13,818 nucleotides of DNA from CAZIQY01 sp964541605. Lineage in GTDB: Bacteria; Desulfobacterota; Syntrophia; Syntrophales; UBA2185. The stretch is taken from the NCBI GenBank assembly GCA_964541605.1, contig CAZIQY010000074.1, positions 1-13,818 of the forward strand, read 5' to 3'. Made by a program: the position numbers and the translations under genes. Below are positions 1 through 10,250 of this stretch, piece by piece (the stretch's first letter is position 1; every line of letters begins with the position of its first letter). The notes under the pieces are model-generated. The model was given only the letters and a program-made list of their open reading frames with translations, was not told where the DNA came from and did not search any database.

Positions 1-124
1 ACAGAACCGGTTATTTGGCCTTGGTCGAATACGAGAACAAGGAAAAAAAATATACCTTGCTTTTTACAAATATCCTTAACTTTTTAAATTTTCAAGCATT
101 ATTTTCCCCTCACATTTTTGTAAC
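1..124. other. Left-edge region, mostly non-coding; possible 3' tail of a cut-off gene
   Basis: No complete gene is visible here. Two short + strand frames enter from the left edge: one closes at TAA 77-79, the other runs from base 3 to TGA 126-128. Either could be the last codons of a gene lying mostly outside the window; the second contains a protein-like stretch (YLALVEYENKEKKYTLLF). Neither can be confirmed without upstream sequence. The stretch becomes AT-rich after about base 45, as expected before a promoter. Confidence 0.3.
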
Positions 125-153
125 TTGACACAGCATCCCCCTTCTCCTATACA
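125..153 (+). promoter_or_regulatory. Predicted sigma70-type promoter for the UPF0182 gene
   Basis: A perfect TTGACA (125-130) is followed after exactly 17 bases by TATACA (148-153), 4 of 6 matches to TATAAT. Transcription would begin near 160, giving a leader of roughly 65-70 bases before the ATG at 228. The spacing and perfect -35 box make this one of the better promoter candidates in the window. Prediction only. Confidence 0.6.
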
Positions 154-227
154 TTAAAGAAAACTGTTGAAAAATCATCATGGCGGAAATGAATATTAAT
201 ACAGGAATCCGGAGGTGAAAAAAGGAA

Positions 228-2954
228 ATGCCCGTTATCAGAGTTCCCCATTTTAATCTGCGCAATATAAGAGGGTTGATTCTGTTTGCTGCGGTCATCG
301 GCCTGCTTGCAGTTTTCTCGCAGCTGATCAATTTCATCGCAGATTTGCTCTGGTTTGAGGAAGTGGGCTATCAGAATGTTTTTTTCATCACCATCCTTGC
401 AAAATTGAAAGCGGCTGTCTTCTTTGGCACAGGTTTTTTCATCATTCTTTACGCAAATCTCTTTTTAACCGTCCGCCTGTCTTCCCGAATTTTCGTCATC
501 GAACGGGAAGACACGATCCGGATACCGTCCCTCGACATCAGCAACCAAGCGCTGCAAATCTTTGCGCTTATCGTTTCTCTCTTTCTATCCCTCTTCGTGT
601 CATTTTACGGCGCATCCCAGTGGGAAAGCGCCCTGCTGTTTTTCAATGCTGTTCCTTTCGGGATTACCGATCCTCTTTTTCAGAAGGATGTGGGCTTTTA
701 TATTTTCCAGTTGCCCTTTTTAAAATACATCTATGCCTGGTTTAAGTTATCCGTTCTTTTCAGCATCATCGCTGCAGGAACCATATATTTCATCCGTCGC
801 GCTTTCCTTTTCATACCGCCTCGAACCTGGCAAATTGCCCCGGTGGCCCGGATGCACCTTCTTGTTCTGGTGGCTATCCTGTTCTTCTGGGGCGCATTCG
901 GCATCTGGCTGGAAATGAAAGAGCTTTTGTTTGTCAAGCGCGGAGTCGTCTTCGGTCCCGGATATGCGGATGTGACAACCCAGTTATGGGTTCTCAAGGC
1001 CATGATGGGGATCAGCATCCTGTGTGGCGCATCCGTTCTGTATTATATCTTCCGTCATAACTGGCGCTACCCGGTCGTTGCCGTATCCATCTTTCTGCTA
1101 TTTATCATTCTGGGACGGGGCTTTTATCCGGCAGCCATTCAAAAATTCAAGGTGCTCCCCAACGAGATCGTCCTGGAGACGCCGTATCTGGAAAAGAATA
1201 TTCAGTACACAAGAATCGCCTACCGTCTTCAGGATATTGAAGAACAGGAATATCCCGTAGAGGAAACCCTTACCCGGGAAGACCTCAGGAAAAACGACCT
1301 GACCATCAAGAACATCCGTCTCTGGGATCATGCGCCCCTCCTTCAGACATACAGCCAGCTCCAGGAAATGCGCACCTATTACAAGTTTATCAGCGTGGAT
1401 AACGACCGCTACAAGGTAAACGGCGAGTACCGGCAGTTAATGCTGTCCCCGCGGGAACTTTCCTACCAGGCCCTGCCATCGAAAACCTGGATCAACGAGC
1501 ATCTTAACTACACCCACGGATATGGCGCCGTCATTGGACCCGTAAACCGTGTATCGGCCGAGGGACTTCCGGAGTTCTTCATCAAGGATATCCCCCCCGT
1601 CTCTTCGAGAGATATAAAGATCACCCGACCCGAGATTTATTACGGAGAGACATCCAGCGAATATGTCTTCGTCGGGACAAAGCGCGACGAATTTGACTAT
1701 CCCGTGGGCGACAAGAATGTATACAACCGGTACTCCGGGAAGGGAGGCGTTCCATTATCGTTTTGGAAAAAACTGATCTTCGCGGCGCGTTTTGGTTCTT
1801 TTACCATTCTCCTTTCCGATGACATCACAAAGGAAAGCCGGATTATGTATTACCGGAAGGTTGCGGAGCGCGTTTCTCATATCGCACCCTTCATCCATCT
1901 GGACGGGGATCCTTACATGGTCATCACTCCGGAGGGACGCCTCATCTGGATATTGGACGGCTATACCGTGACAGACCGCTTTCCTTATTCGGAACCGACA
2001 GCCAAACTGGGCAATTACATCCGGAATTCCGTCAAGGCGGTTGTTGACGCTTATGATGGGTCCGTGGAATTGTATATCAGTGATGCGAAGGATCCCATTA
2101 TTCAGACCTACGCCCGCATATTCCCGGGTCTCTTTAAAACGCTGGACGAGATGCCGGATGTACTGAAAAGCCATATCCGTTATCCTCCCGGCATGCTGGC
2201 CATCCAGGCCCATATATACAGAACCTATCACATGCAGGATCCCCAGGTTTTCTACAACAAGGAAGACCTCTGGTCGATCCCGGGCAAGCCCGGAAGTGAA
2301 CAGGAAATGGAGCCCTATTACACCATCATGAAACTTCCCGGCGAAAAAAAGGAGGAATTTATCCTTCTTGTCCCCTTTACGCCGAGCAAGAAGGACAATA
2401 TGTCCGCATGGATGGCAGTCAGATGCGACGCGCCGGACTACGGGAAGGTCATTATCTACAAGTTTCCCAAACAGAAACTGGTGTATGGACCCCGTCAAAT
2501 TGAAGCCCGTATCGACCAGGACACGGAAATTTCAAAACAACTTTCCCTCTGGCACCAGAGAGGTTCGCAGGTTATCCGGGGAAGCCTTCTTGCCATCCCG
2601 GTCGAGAAATCGATCCTCTATATCGAATCATTGTACCTGGCCGCCGAGAAGGGGCAGCTCCCTGAATTAAAGAGGGTCATCGCGGCTCACGGAAATTCCA
2701 TCGCCATGGAGGAAAATCTTGATCTTTCCCTGCAGCGGATATTCGGGGGAAAGTTGCCGAAGGAAAGGGAAACTGCGACAGCGGCGGCACCAGGAACGAC
2801 GGCAAGGGGAAAGACGGACAGGGAACTGGCGCTGGAGGCGCTTTCCCACTACAGAAAGGCACAGGAATACCTGAGGGCCGGAAACTGGAGCGGCTATGGA
2901 GATGCGCTTAACAAGGTAGATGAAATTCTGAGAACCATCGAGAAGAAAAAATGA
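228..2954 (+). CDS. UPF0182 family large membrane protein
   Basis: A 908-residue protein of the UPF0182/COG1615 family, whose biochemical role is unknown. The N-terminal third carries about seven hydrophobic segments (near residues 15-41, 51-82, 108-128, 165-189, 210-229, 258-276 and 281-299), so it sits in the cytoplasmic membrane. The remaining two thirds are soluble. Family-typical stretches are NEIVLETPYLEKNIQYTR (from 312), RYPPGMLAIQAHIY (from 651), FYNKEDLW (675-682) and LWHQRGSQVIRGSLLAIPV (774-792). After about residue 840 comes an Ala/Thr-rich linker and then a charged helical tail (863-908) that looks like one helix pair, the usual variable C-terminus of the family. The ATG at 228 is preceded by GGAGGTGA (211-218) at good spacing. 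The putative lipoprotein gene follows after 52 bases on the same strand, so co-transcription is likely. Family assignment is confident; function is not known. Confidence 0.93.
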   Translation: MPVIRVPHFNLRNIRGLILFAAVIGLLAVFSQLINFIADLLWFEEVGYQNVFFITILAKLKAAVFFGTGFFIILYANLFLTVRLSSRIFVIEREDTIRIPSLDISNQALQIFALIVSLFLSLFVSFYGASQWESALLFFNAVPFGITDPLFQKDVGFYIFQLPFLKYIYAWFKLSVLFSIIAAGTIYFIRRAFLFIPPRTWQIAPVARMHLLVLVAILFFWGAFGIWLEMKELLFVKRGVVFGPGYADVTTQLWVLKAMMGISILCGASVLYYIFRHNWRYPVVAVSIFLLFIILGRGFYPAAIQKFKVLPNEIVLETPYLEKNIQYTRIAYRLQDIEEQEYPVEETLTREDLRKNDLTIKNIRLWDHAPLLQTYSQLQEMRTYYKFISVDNDRYKVNGEYRQLMLSPRELSYQALPSKTWINEHLNYTHGYGAVIGPVNRVSAEGLPEFFIKDIPPVSSRDIKITRPEIYYGETSSEYVFVGTKRDEFDYPVGDKNVYNRYSGKGGVPLSFWKKLIFAARFGSFTILLSDDITKESRIMYYRKVAERVSHIAPFIHLDGDPYMVITPEGRLIWILDGYTVTDRFPYSEPTAKLGNYIRNSVKAVVDAYDGSVELYISDAKDPIIQTYARIFPGLFKTLDEMPDVLKSHIRYPPGMLAIQAHIYRTYHMQDPQVFYNKEDLWSIPGKPGSEQEMEPYYTIMKLPGEKKEEFILLVPFTPSKKDNMSAWMAVRCDAPDYGKVIIYKFPKQKLVYGPRQIEARIDQDTEISKQLSLWHQRGSQVIRGSLLAIPVEKSILYIESLYLAAEKGQLPELKRVIAAHGNSIAMEENLDLSLQRIFGGKLPKERETATAAAPGTTARGKTDRELALEALSHYRKAQEYLRAGNWSGYGDALNKVDEILRTIEKKK

Positions 2955-3006
2955 GGCATTTGAGAAACTTGAAACATATCGAGGCAATGGCGAAGGAGGA
3001 GGGACG

Positions 3007-3492
3007 ATGCGAAAATCGTTAGCAACCACTTTATGGATGGCCGGCATTGCAGTGCTTTTGCTCTGCATGGGATGTGCGGGCACTTTTTTCAAAAATTACG
3101 GCGGACTTACCCCTGACACGTATGCAACAAAGGCCTTTGAAACCTACCAGATTAATCCCAATTACAATTATTACATAAGCGGTTCTGTTGTATACCCCAA
3201 TGCACTGATGGGACTGGAAAAAACCTGTACGCTGGATTCAAACCTCTGGAAAAAAATTGAGCCAACCCCCCAGGAATTCAGGGAGCTTGTCCAGAATATG
3301 CAGACGAAGGCTCTCTCCTTCAGGCAGTATCAGCATGGTTTTGCCATTCTTGACGAAAGTGGCAAGCGGATCGGCATCTGGTATTCTCTCCTGTCGGTGA
3401 GAACAATTGTTCGGAATAAAGAAGGCGGGAAAGTGAGTATTTTCACCCCCGACCTTGATACGTATAACAGATACGAGGATCGGGATTTTTAG
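3007..3492 (+). CDS. Putative small lipoprotein of unknown function
   Basis: A 161-residue protein with a short basic N-terminus (MRKS), a hydrophobic core at about residues 9-19 and a cysteine at position 23 preceded by Gly (LLCMGCAG). This resembles a lipoprotein signal peptide, although the -3 position is Cys rather than the usual Leu, so the lipobox is imperfect. The mature part is about 139 residues, rich in Tyr and Asn early on (for example NPNYNYYISGSVVYPNA) and without cysteines that would suggest a redox role apart from one near residue 78. I recognise no named domain. A strong AAGGAGGAGGG (2993-3003) fixes the start at 3007. It lies 52 bases after the UPF0182 gene with no terminator between, so the two are probably one transcript. 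If lipidated, it would sit in the inner or outer membrane facing the periplasm. Confidence 0.8.
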   Translation: MRKSLATTLWMAGIAVLLLCMGCAGTFFKNYGGLTPDTYATKAFETYQINPNYNYYISGSVVYPNALMGLEKTCTLDSNLWKKIEPTPQEFRELVQNMQTKALSFRQYQHGFAILDESGKRIGIWYSLLSVRTIVRNKEGGKVSIFTPDLDTYNRYEDRDF

Positions 3493-3536
3493 TGGACCAA
3501 AATAACACATAGAGCCGGATACAAGTATTTAACTTC

Positions 3537-3565
3537 TTGCAAAAGAAATTAAAATCATGTATGAG
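3537..3565 (+). promoter_or_regulatory. Weak predicted promoter upstream of the flavodoxin-like gene
   Basis: TTGCAA (3537-3542, 4 of 6 matches) and TATGAG (3560-3565, 4 of 6) are separated by exactly 17 bases in the 102-base gap before the flavodoxin-like gene. This is only a fair match. The gene could equally be read through from the UPF0182 operon, since no terminator is seen after 3492. Confidence 0.35.
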
Positions 3566-3594
3566 ACGGGGCAAAATTTTGTTGAGGAGGACGT

Positions 3595-4086
3595 ATGAAG
3601 GCGTTGGTCACCTACTATTCAGAAACCGGTAACACGGAGAAAGTTGCCCGTGCAATATACGACACGATCCACTTCGAAAAGGAATTGAAACCCGTTCAGG
3701 AAGTTCAGAATGCCGGGGGTTTCGACATTATCTTTTGCGGGTTCCCTGTTATTGCCCACAGTGTGCCCGGAAAGGCATCGAGTTTCCTCAAGGGACTGCC
3801 TGAGGGTCAAAAGATCGCCTTCTTTTCAACGCACGGATCTCTCCGGGGCGGTCAGTTGCCCAAGCAGGCTTTCGAACATGCCATTGGGCTGGCGTCCAAA
3901 GCGAAAGTTCTTGGACATTTCGGCTGCCGTGGGCAGGTCAAACAAAAAGTTATTGATGAATTGATGAAGAAGATTGAACATCAGGCATGGGCGGAAGAGG
4001 CTCAGGGCGCCATAGGTCATCCGAACGAACATGATCTGGCGGATGCTAAAAAATTCGCTTCCGAGATGATTGCAAAGGCAAGTTAG
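3595..4086 (+). CDS. Flavodoxin family protein
   Basis: A 163-residue flavodoxin-fold protein, expected to bind FMN and pass electrons in the cytoplasm. The first strand and phosphate loop are plain: MKALVTYYSETGNTEKVA, with the T/S-x-T-G-N-T loop at residues 9-14. Other flavodoxin landmarks are GFDIIFCGFPV (about 43-53), which follows the second half of the sheet, and FFSTHGSLRG (about 77-86), the usual flavin-ring loop. The C-terminal PNEHDLADAKKFA is a helix seen in this subgroup of flavodoxin-like oxidoreductases. The length fits a stand-alone flavodoxin domain with no fused partner. Start chosen at the ATG after GAGGAGG (3584-3590). No redox partner gene is adjacent, so the physiological donor and acceptor cannot be named. 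It ends at a strong terminator shared with the convergent alaS gene. Confidence 0.88.
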   Translation: MKALVTYYSETGNTEKVARAIYDTIHFEKELKPVQEVQNAGGFDIIFCGFPVIAHSVPGKASSFLKGLPEGQKIAFFSTHGSLRGGQLPKQAFEHAIGLASKAKVLGHFGCRGQVKQKVIDELMKKIEHQAWAEEAQGAIGHPNEHDLADAKKFASEMIAKAS

Positions 4087-4114
4087 ATCGATTATCGCGC
4101 AACGAAAGAACATG

Positions 4115-4160
4115 AAATTCCCCTTGCTCCTCATTTTATATGTGGGAACAAGGGGAATTT
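4115..4160. terminator. Bidirectional rho-independent terminator between flavodoxin gene and alaS
   Basis: A 12-bp perfect inverted repeat, AAATTCCCCTTG (4115-4126) and CAAGGGGAATTT (4149-4160), closes a 22-base loop; after one mismatch it can be extended by TCC/GGA inside. On the + strand it is followed by further T residues (TTATTTG), on the minus strand by a shorter T run inside the stem base. It lies 28 bases after the flavodoxin stop and 15 bases past the alaS stop, so it serves both converging transcripts. Confidence 0.85.
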
Positions 4161-4175
4161 TTATTTGCATCAATT

Positions 4176-6792
<2,617 letters not shown>

Positions 6793-6806
<14 letters not shown>

Positions 6807-7290
6807 TCACAAATTCCTCCTTTGATCGATTTAGCATATTAAAAATCAAATCCGGCGGGAAACCCTTCCCCATAAGACTCGCAGCCAGCCTTCTTTTGTC
6901 TCCGACGTCCATTTTTGCGATGTCCTGAGATTTCACCTTTTTTCGGACCCATGACATCATGGCTTCGGTTTCGCTCATTTCACCCCGGAGACCGGCTATC
7001 GCCTCTTCAATCAGCGGCGGCGGTATCCCCTTTTCCCGCAGACTTAGTGTAATCCTTCTGTCACCCAGGAGCCTGTTAACGCCCAGATTCCGGGCCCATT
7101 GTCCGGCAAAGGATCTGTCATCCAGAAACTTCAGTTCACGTAACCTTGCCGTGACTTCCCCCACAATCGCCTCATCAAAACCTTTTTCTTTCAGTTTTGA
7201 TTTCAGTTCCTTCTCGCTTCTCGCTCTCACCGCCAGAAGCCGGAATGCCTTCTGTTTTGCCTTTTCCTGAAGGGAATCCCTCCCTGTCAT
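6793..7290 (-). CDS. recX: RecA regulator RecX
   Basis: A 165-residue RecX family protein, which binds RecA filaments and limits or modulates recombinase activity. The family shows as three-helix repeats rich in K/R/E/L; visible signatures are KQKAFRLLAVRARSEKELKS (about 12-31), ARLRELKFLDDRSFAGQWAR (about 48-67) and RRITLSLREKGIPPPLIEEA (about 78-97). The length is typical. Its ATG (7288-7290) overlaps the recA stop in the pattern ATGA, so translation is almost certainly coupled to recA, which keeps inhibitor and recombinase made together. It runs 14 bases into alaS. The recA-recX-alaS order is widely conserved in bacteria. Confidence 0.95.
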
Positions 7291-8309
7291 GGTTTTTCTT
7301 CCTGTGATTTCGGTTTCATACCCACCTTCATCCGCACATCATCCTCGATCTGTTCCAGAATGTCCCTGTTTTCCTTGAGGGATAGCCTGGCGTTGTCTCT
7401 TCCCTGTCCCAGTCTCTCACCTTTGTATGAATACCAGGCCCCGCTCTTTTCAACAATGCCGCTGTCCACAGCGAGATCGAGAATGTCGCCCTCTTTTGAT
7501 ATCCCATCTCCGAAAATGATGTCGAATTCCGTCTCCCGGAAGGGCGGCGCCACCTTGTTTTTCACGACTTTGACCCTCGTTCTGAAACCGATGACGTCCT
7601 GACCCTGCTTGATGGAACTGACCTTTCTGATGTCCAGACGCATGCTTGCATAGAATTTGAGGGCGTTGCCGCCAGTTGTTGTCTCCGGGCTGCCGAAGAA
7701 AACCCCTATTTTCATCCTCAACTGGTTGATGAAGATGACGGTCGTCTTGGATTTGCTGATACTGCCTGTCAGCTTTCGAAGGGCCTGGGACATCAGCCTT
7801 GCCTGAAGACCCATCTGTGCGTCTCCCATTTCCCCTTCAAGCTCCGCCTTCGGAACCAGAGCGGCCACGGAATCAACCACAAGGACATCGAGAGCGCCAC
7901 TTCGGACGAGTGTCTCCGCTATCTCCAGGGCCTGCTCACCCGTATCCGGTTGCGAAATCAAAAGATCGTCCGTGTTCACGCCGATTTTTTTTGCATAGGC
8001 CACATCAAGGGCGTGCTCCGCATCGATAAAAGCCGCCAGCCCATTCTGCTTCTGTGCTTCCGCGACAATGTGGAGAGCCAGGGTCGTCTTGCCGCCCGAT
8101 TCCGGACCGTATATCTCCACAACCCTGCCACGGGGAACCCCACCTATACCCAAGGCAAGATCAAGGCTGAGAGATCCTGTAGGAATAACGGCAATGTCGG
8201 AAATCCGCTCCCCTCCCCCCAGTCTCATGATGGAACCTTTTCCGAACTGCCGCTCGATCTGGGTTATCGCCAGATCTACTGCCTTTTCTCTATCCAAGTC
8301 GGATCCCAT
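7287..8309 (-). CDS. recA: Recombinase RecA
   Basis: A 340-residue RecA, the ATP-dependent strand-exchange and SOS co-protease protein. Landmarks counted from the chosen ATG: KGSIMRLG near 24-31, Walker A GPESGGKTT (68-76), DAEHA with the catalytic Glu at 98, Walker B VLVVDS (142-147), and the DNA-binding L2 region KIGVFFGSPETTTGG (200-214). Two positions differ from the commonest bacterial sequences: Walker A has G in place of the second S of GPESSGKT, and L2 reads VFFGSPE where VMFGNPE is usual. The acidic/basic C-terminus is short (KPKSQEEKP). The start is placed at ATG 8307-8309 because GGGGAGG (8315-8321) lies five bases upstream. A longer reading from GTG at 8315 would begin inside that ribosome-binding site and is unlikely. 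Coupled to recX by a four-base overlap. Confidence 0.97.
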   Translation of the reverse strand: MGSDLDREKAVDLAITQIERQFGKGSIMRLGGGERISDIAVIPTGSLSLDLALGIGGVPRGRVVEIYGPESGGKTTLALHIVAEAQKQNGLAAFIDAEHALDVAYAKKIGVNTDDLLISQPDTGEQALEIAETLVRSGALDVLVVDSVAALVPKAELEGEMGDAQMGLQARLMSQALRKLTGSISKSKTTVIFINQLRMKIGVFFGSPETTTGGNALKFYASMRLDIRKVSSIKQGQDVIGFRTRVKVVKNKVAPPFRETEFDIIFGDGISKEGDILDLAVDSGIVEKSGAWYSYKGERLGQGRDNARLSLKENRDILEQIEDDVRMKVGMKPKSQEEKP

Positions 8310-8314
8310 AAACA

Positions 8315-8321
8315 CCTCCCC
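8315..8321 (-). promoter_or_regulatory. Ribosome-binding site that decides the recA start
   Basis: GGGGAGG on the minus strand, five bases before ATG 8307-8309. The competing in-frame GTG (8313-8315) shares its first base with this site, so the ATG is the workable start and RecA begins MGSDLDREK. Confidence 0.75.
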
Positions 8322-8328
8322 AAAGAAG

Positions 8329-8357
8329 ATAATAAACCATTGAATGATTTATGTCAT
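8329..8357 (-). promoter_or_regulatory. Predicted sigma70-type recA promoter
   Basis: On the minus strand ATGACA (8352-8357, 5 of 6) and TATTAT (8329-8334, 5 of 6) are separated by exactly 17 bases in the gap between thpR and recA. This allows recA-recX-alaS to be expressed apart from pgpA-cinA-thpR. A direct repeat of AATCAT (minus-strand reading; 8344-8349 and 8356-8361) overlaps the -35 box and could be an operator, but no known LexA consensus is matched. Confidence 0.6.
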
Positions 8358-8395
8358 GATTACAAAAATAAAACCTTTCCCCCCATCCACTCCCA

Positions 8396-8977
8396 TCAGC
8401 CGGCAAATGCAAAGTAGGCCAGTTTTGTGTAGATGGCGCCTTTTGGCGTCAGCCGGCTTCTGAAAAAGGTCAGTCCCCCTGCATCAAAATGGCCTGCCGT
8501 ATAGTTATCCCTGTTTTCAACGGTTTTCACAAGACCGATCAATCCCTTCGGTTCCTTGATTCTTGCCAGGGTGAGGTGGGGTCTGAACGGCCTTTCCTCT
8601 TTTGCAAAGCCAGTTTCATGAAGTTTTTTGTCCATGGACTTCTGAAACCGGATGAGACGTTCCACATCGCCGTCGATTCCTATCCAGATGACCCGGGGGC
8701 GGTTCATGTCCGGGAAAACTCCCAGAGTTTTTACATCAAGGGCAAGCGGCCCCGTTCCGATTACATGATCTTGCATGACCCGGGAAATCGTCACGATGTC
8801 ATCCCCGGATATATCACCGAAGAATTTCAGGGTCAGATGGATCGCCTCCGGCCTTACCCAGCGGATCATCCCCTGCAGGGTTTTTCTCAAGCCGGATTGA
8901 ATGCCTCTGATTTCATTCAGAACTTCAACGGGAAGATCAATCGCCAGAAATGCCCGTATCGGTTTTTCGTCAGTCAT
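8396..8977 (-). CDS. thpR: RNA 2',3'-cyclic phosphodiesterase (2'-5' RNA ligase family)
   Basis: A 193-residue member of the 2H phosphoesterase family (LigT/ThpR), which opens RNA 2',3'-cyclic phosphates to 2'-phosphates and can join tRNA halves through 2'-5' bonds. The two catalytic HxTx motifs are clear: HLTL at 47-50 (within EAIHLTLKFFGD) and HLTL at 134-137 (within FRPHLTLARIK). The N-terminus RAFLAIDLP is the usual first strand. Length is normal. The ATG at 8977 lies inside the last codons of cinA, an eight-base overlap, with only a weak ribosome-binding sequence, so it probably depends on coupling to cinA translation. An 86-base gap with a promoter separates it from recA. Confidence 0.93.
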   Translation of the reverse strand: MTDEKPIRAFLAIDLPVEVLNEIRGIQSGLRKTLQGMIRWVRPEAIHLTLKFFGDISGDDIVTISRVMQDHVIGTGPLALDVKTLGVFPDMNRPRVIWIGIDGDVERLIRFQKSMDKKLHETGFAKEERPFRPHLTLARIKEPKGLIGLVKTVENRDNYTAGHFDAGGLTFFRSRLTPKGAIYTKLAYFAFAG

Positions 8978-10226
8978 CTTTCATCTCGCCCATGAGATAT
9001 TTTTTCAGCATCATCAGGGCCGCCTGGGATGATATGGTTTTGTTCCTTCTTCGATCCCAGCGAAAGTTGAAGTGGCGGCAACGCGTATGTCTTCCGTTTG
9101 CAAAGGCAATAAAAACGGTTCCCACAGGTTTTTCCACCGTTCCTCCCGTTGGACCGGCAATACCGGTGACAGCCAGTCCCAGATCCGTTTTCCCGATCGT
9201 CCTCACTCCTTCGGCCATCAGGACTGCAACCCGTTCGCTTACCGCTCCATATTTCTCTATTTCCTCTTCAGGCACGCCGAGGATGTCGGTTTTTGACCGG
9301 TTGCTGTAGGCAATAACCCCTCTCTCAAAAAAAGCCGAACTGCCGGGGATATCCGTCAGGCGATCCGCGATGAGACCGCCCGTGCACGACTCGGCAACGG
9401 CAAGGGTCAGATTCTTTTCCGTCAGTAGTCCCGCAACCAGCCCTTCAAGGGTTTCCTGATCATAAGCGAAGACGTAACCCTGGAGCCTGCCGCTTACCCG
9501 TTCCTCCGCCCGTTTTACTTTTTCCCGCGCTTCATGCTCCGTGGCGCATCTCGCCGTCAGGACAACCTGAATTTCAGGGAAATCAGGATAAAATCCCACG
9601 CTTACATCGAGGTGATTGAAATCAATATCGGAAAGCAACTGATCAACCCGCGCTTCCGTAATGCCGAACAGCTTGACGGTTATGCTTTCGACATGCAGGG
9701 CCGCCTCCTGAAACTCTCGCCTGAAGATGGGGATGACCTCCCCGGTCAGCATCCTCCTTGCCTCGGAAGGAACACCGGGCATGACCACAATAATTTTGCC
9801 GTCTCTCCTCAGAAAAAACCCCGGGGCCGTTCCCACCGGGTTCAAAATCGTTTCAGACCCTTCGGGAAACAGAGCCTGCTTGGCATTGTTCTCCGTCCAC
9901 TTCAGATGCATCCTGTTAAATCTGTCCTTCACATTCTGCAGGACAGATTCATCGGAATACAGAGAAAGATCAAAGGCCCTGGCAATGGCTGCCGTGGTGA
10001 TGTCATCGGTTGTCGGACCGAGACCGCCGGTTATCACCACCGCATCAGACAGGGACATCACATATTCGAGCCCTTTTCTGATGCCGTCCTCATCATCTCC
10101 CACAGACATCATGACGGCGATCTGCCAGCCCTGGATATTCAATTGGCTGGCGATAAATGAAGAATTGGTATCCTGCGTTTTTCCGCTGGTCAGCTCATTG
10201 CCGATGGTCAATATACCGATTTTCAT
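8970..10226 (-). CDS. cinA: CinA family protein (MoCF-like domain plus NMN deamidase domain)
   Basis: A 418-residue, full-length two-domain CinA. The N-terminal molybdopterin-binding-like (COG1058) domain has IGNELTSGKTQDTN (8-21) and GGLGPTTDD (67-75); in studied homologues this part acts as an ADP-ribose or CoA pyrophosphatase. The C-terminal PncC domain has AESCTGG (278-284) and GIAGPTGG (355-362); it hydrolyses nicotinamide mononucleotide to nicotinate mononucleotide, recycling the NMN released by NAD-dependent DNA ligase. The starting ATG at 10226 has no good ribosome-binding site, but the pgpA stop lies only 24 bases upstream, so coupling is plausible. The name comes from competence-inducible cinA-recA operons in streptococci; here the two genes are separated only by thpR. 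Confidence 0.96.
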   Translation of the reverse strand: MKIGILTIGNELTSGKTQDTNSSFIASQLNIQGWQIAVMMSVGDDEDGIRKGLEYVMSLSDAVVITGGLGPTTDDITTAAIARAFDLSLYSDESVLQNVKDRFNRMHLKWTENNAKQALFPEGSETILNPVGTAPGFFLRRDGKIIVVMPGVPSEARRMLTGEVIPIFRREFQEAALHVESITVKLFGITEARVDQLLSDIDFNHLDVSVGFYPDFPEIQVVLTARCATEHEAREKVKRAEERVSGRLQGYVFAYDQETLEGLVAGLLTEKNLTLAVAESCTGGLIADRLTDIPGSSAFFERGVIAYSNRSKTDILGVPEEEIEKYGAVSERVAVLMAEGVRTIGKTDLGLAVTGIAGPTGGTVEKPVGTVFIAFANGRHTRCRHFNFRWDRRRNKTISSQAALMMLKKYLMGEMKDD

Positions 10227-10250
10227 AATGTATCATAACAAGCGTGCGGT

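Noticed and set aside
1755..2498. 247-codon minus-strand frame inside the UPF0182 gene
   Set aside because: Antisense to conserved UPF0182 motifs and without family resemblance.
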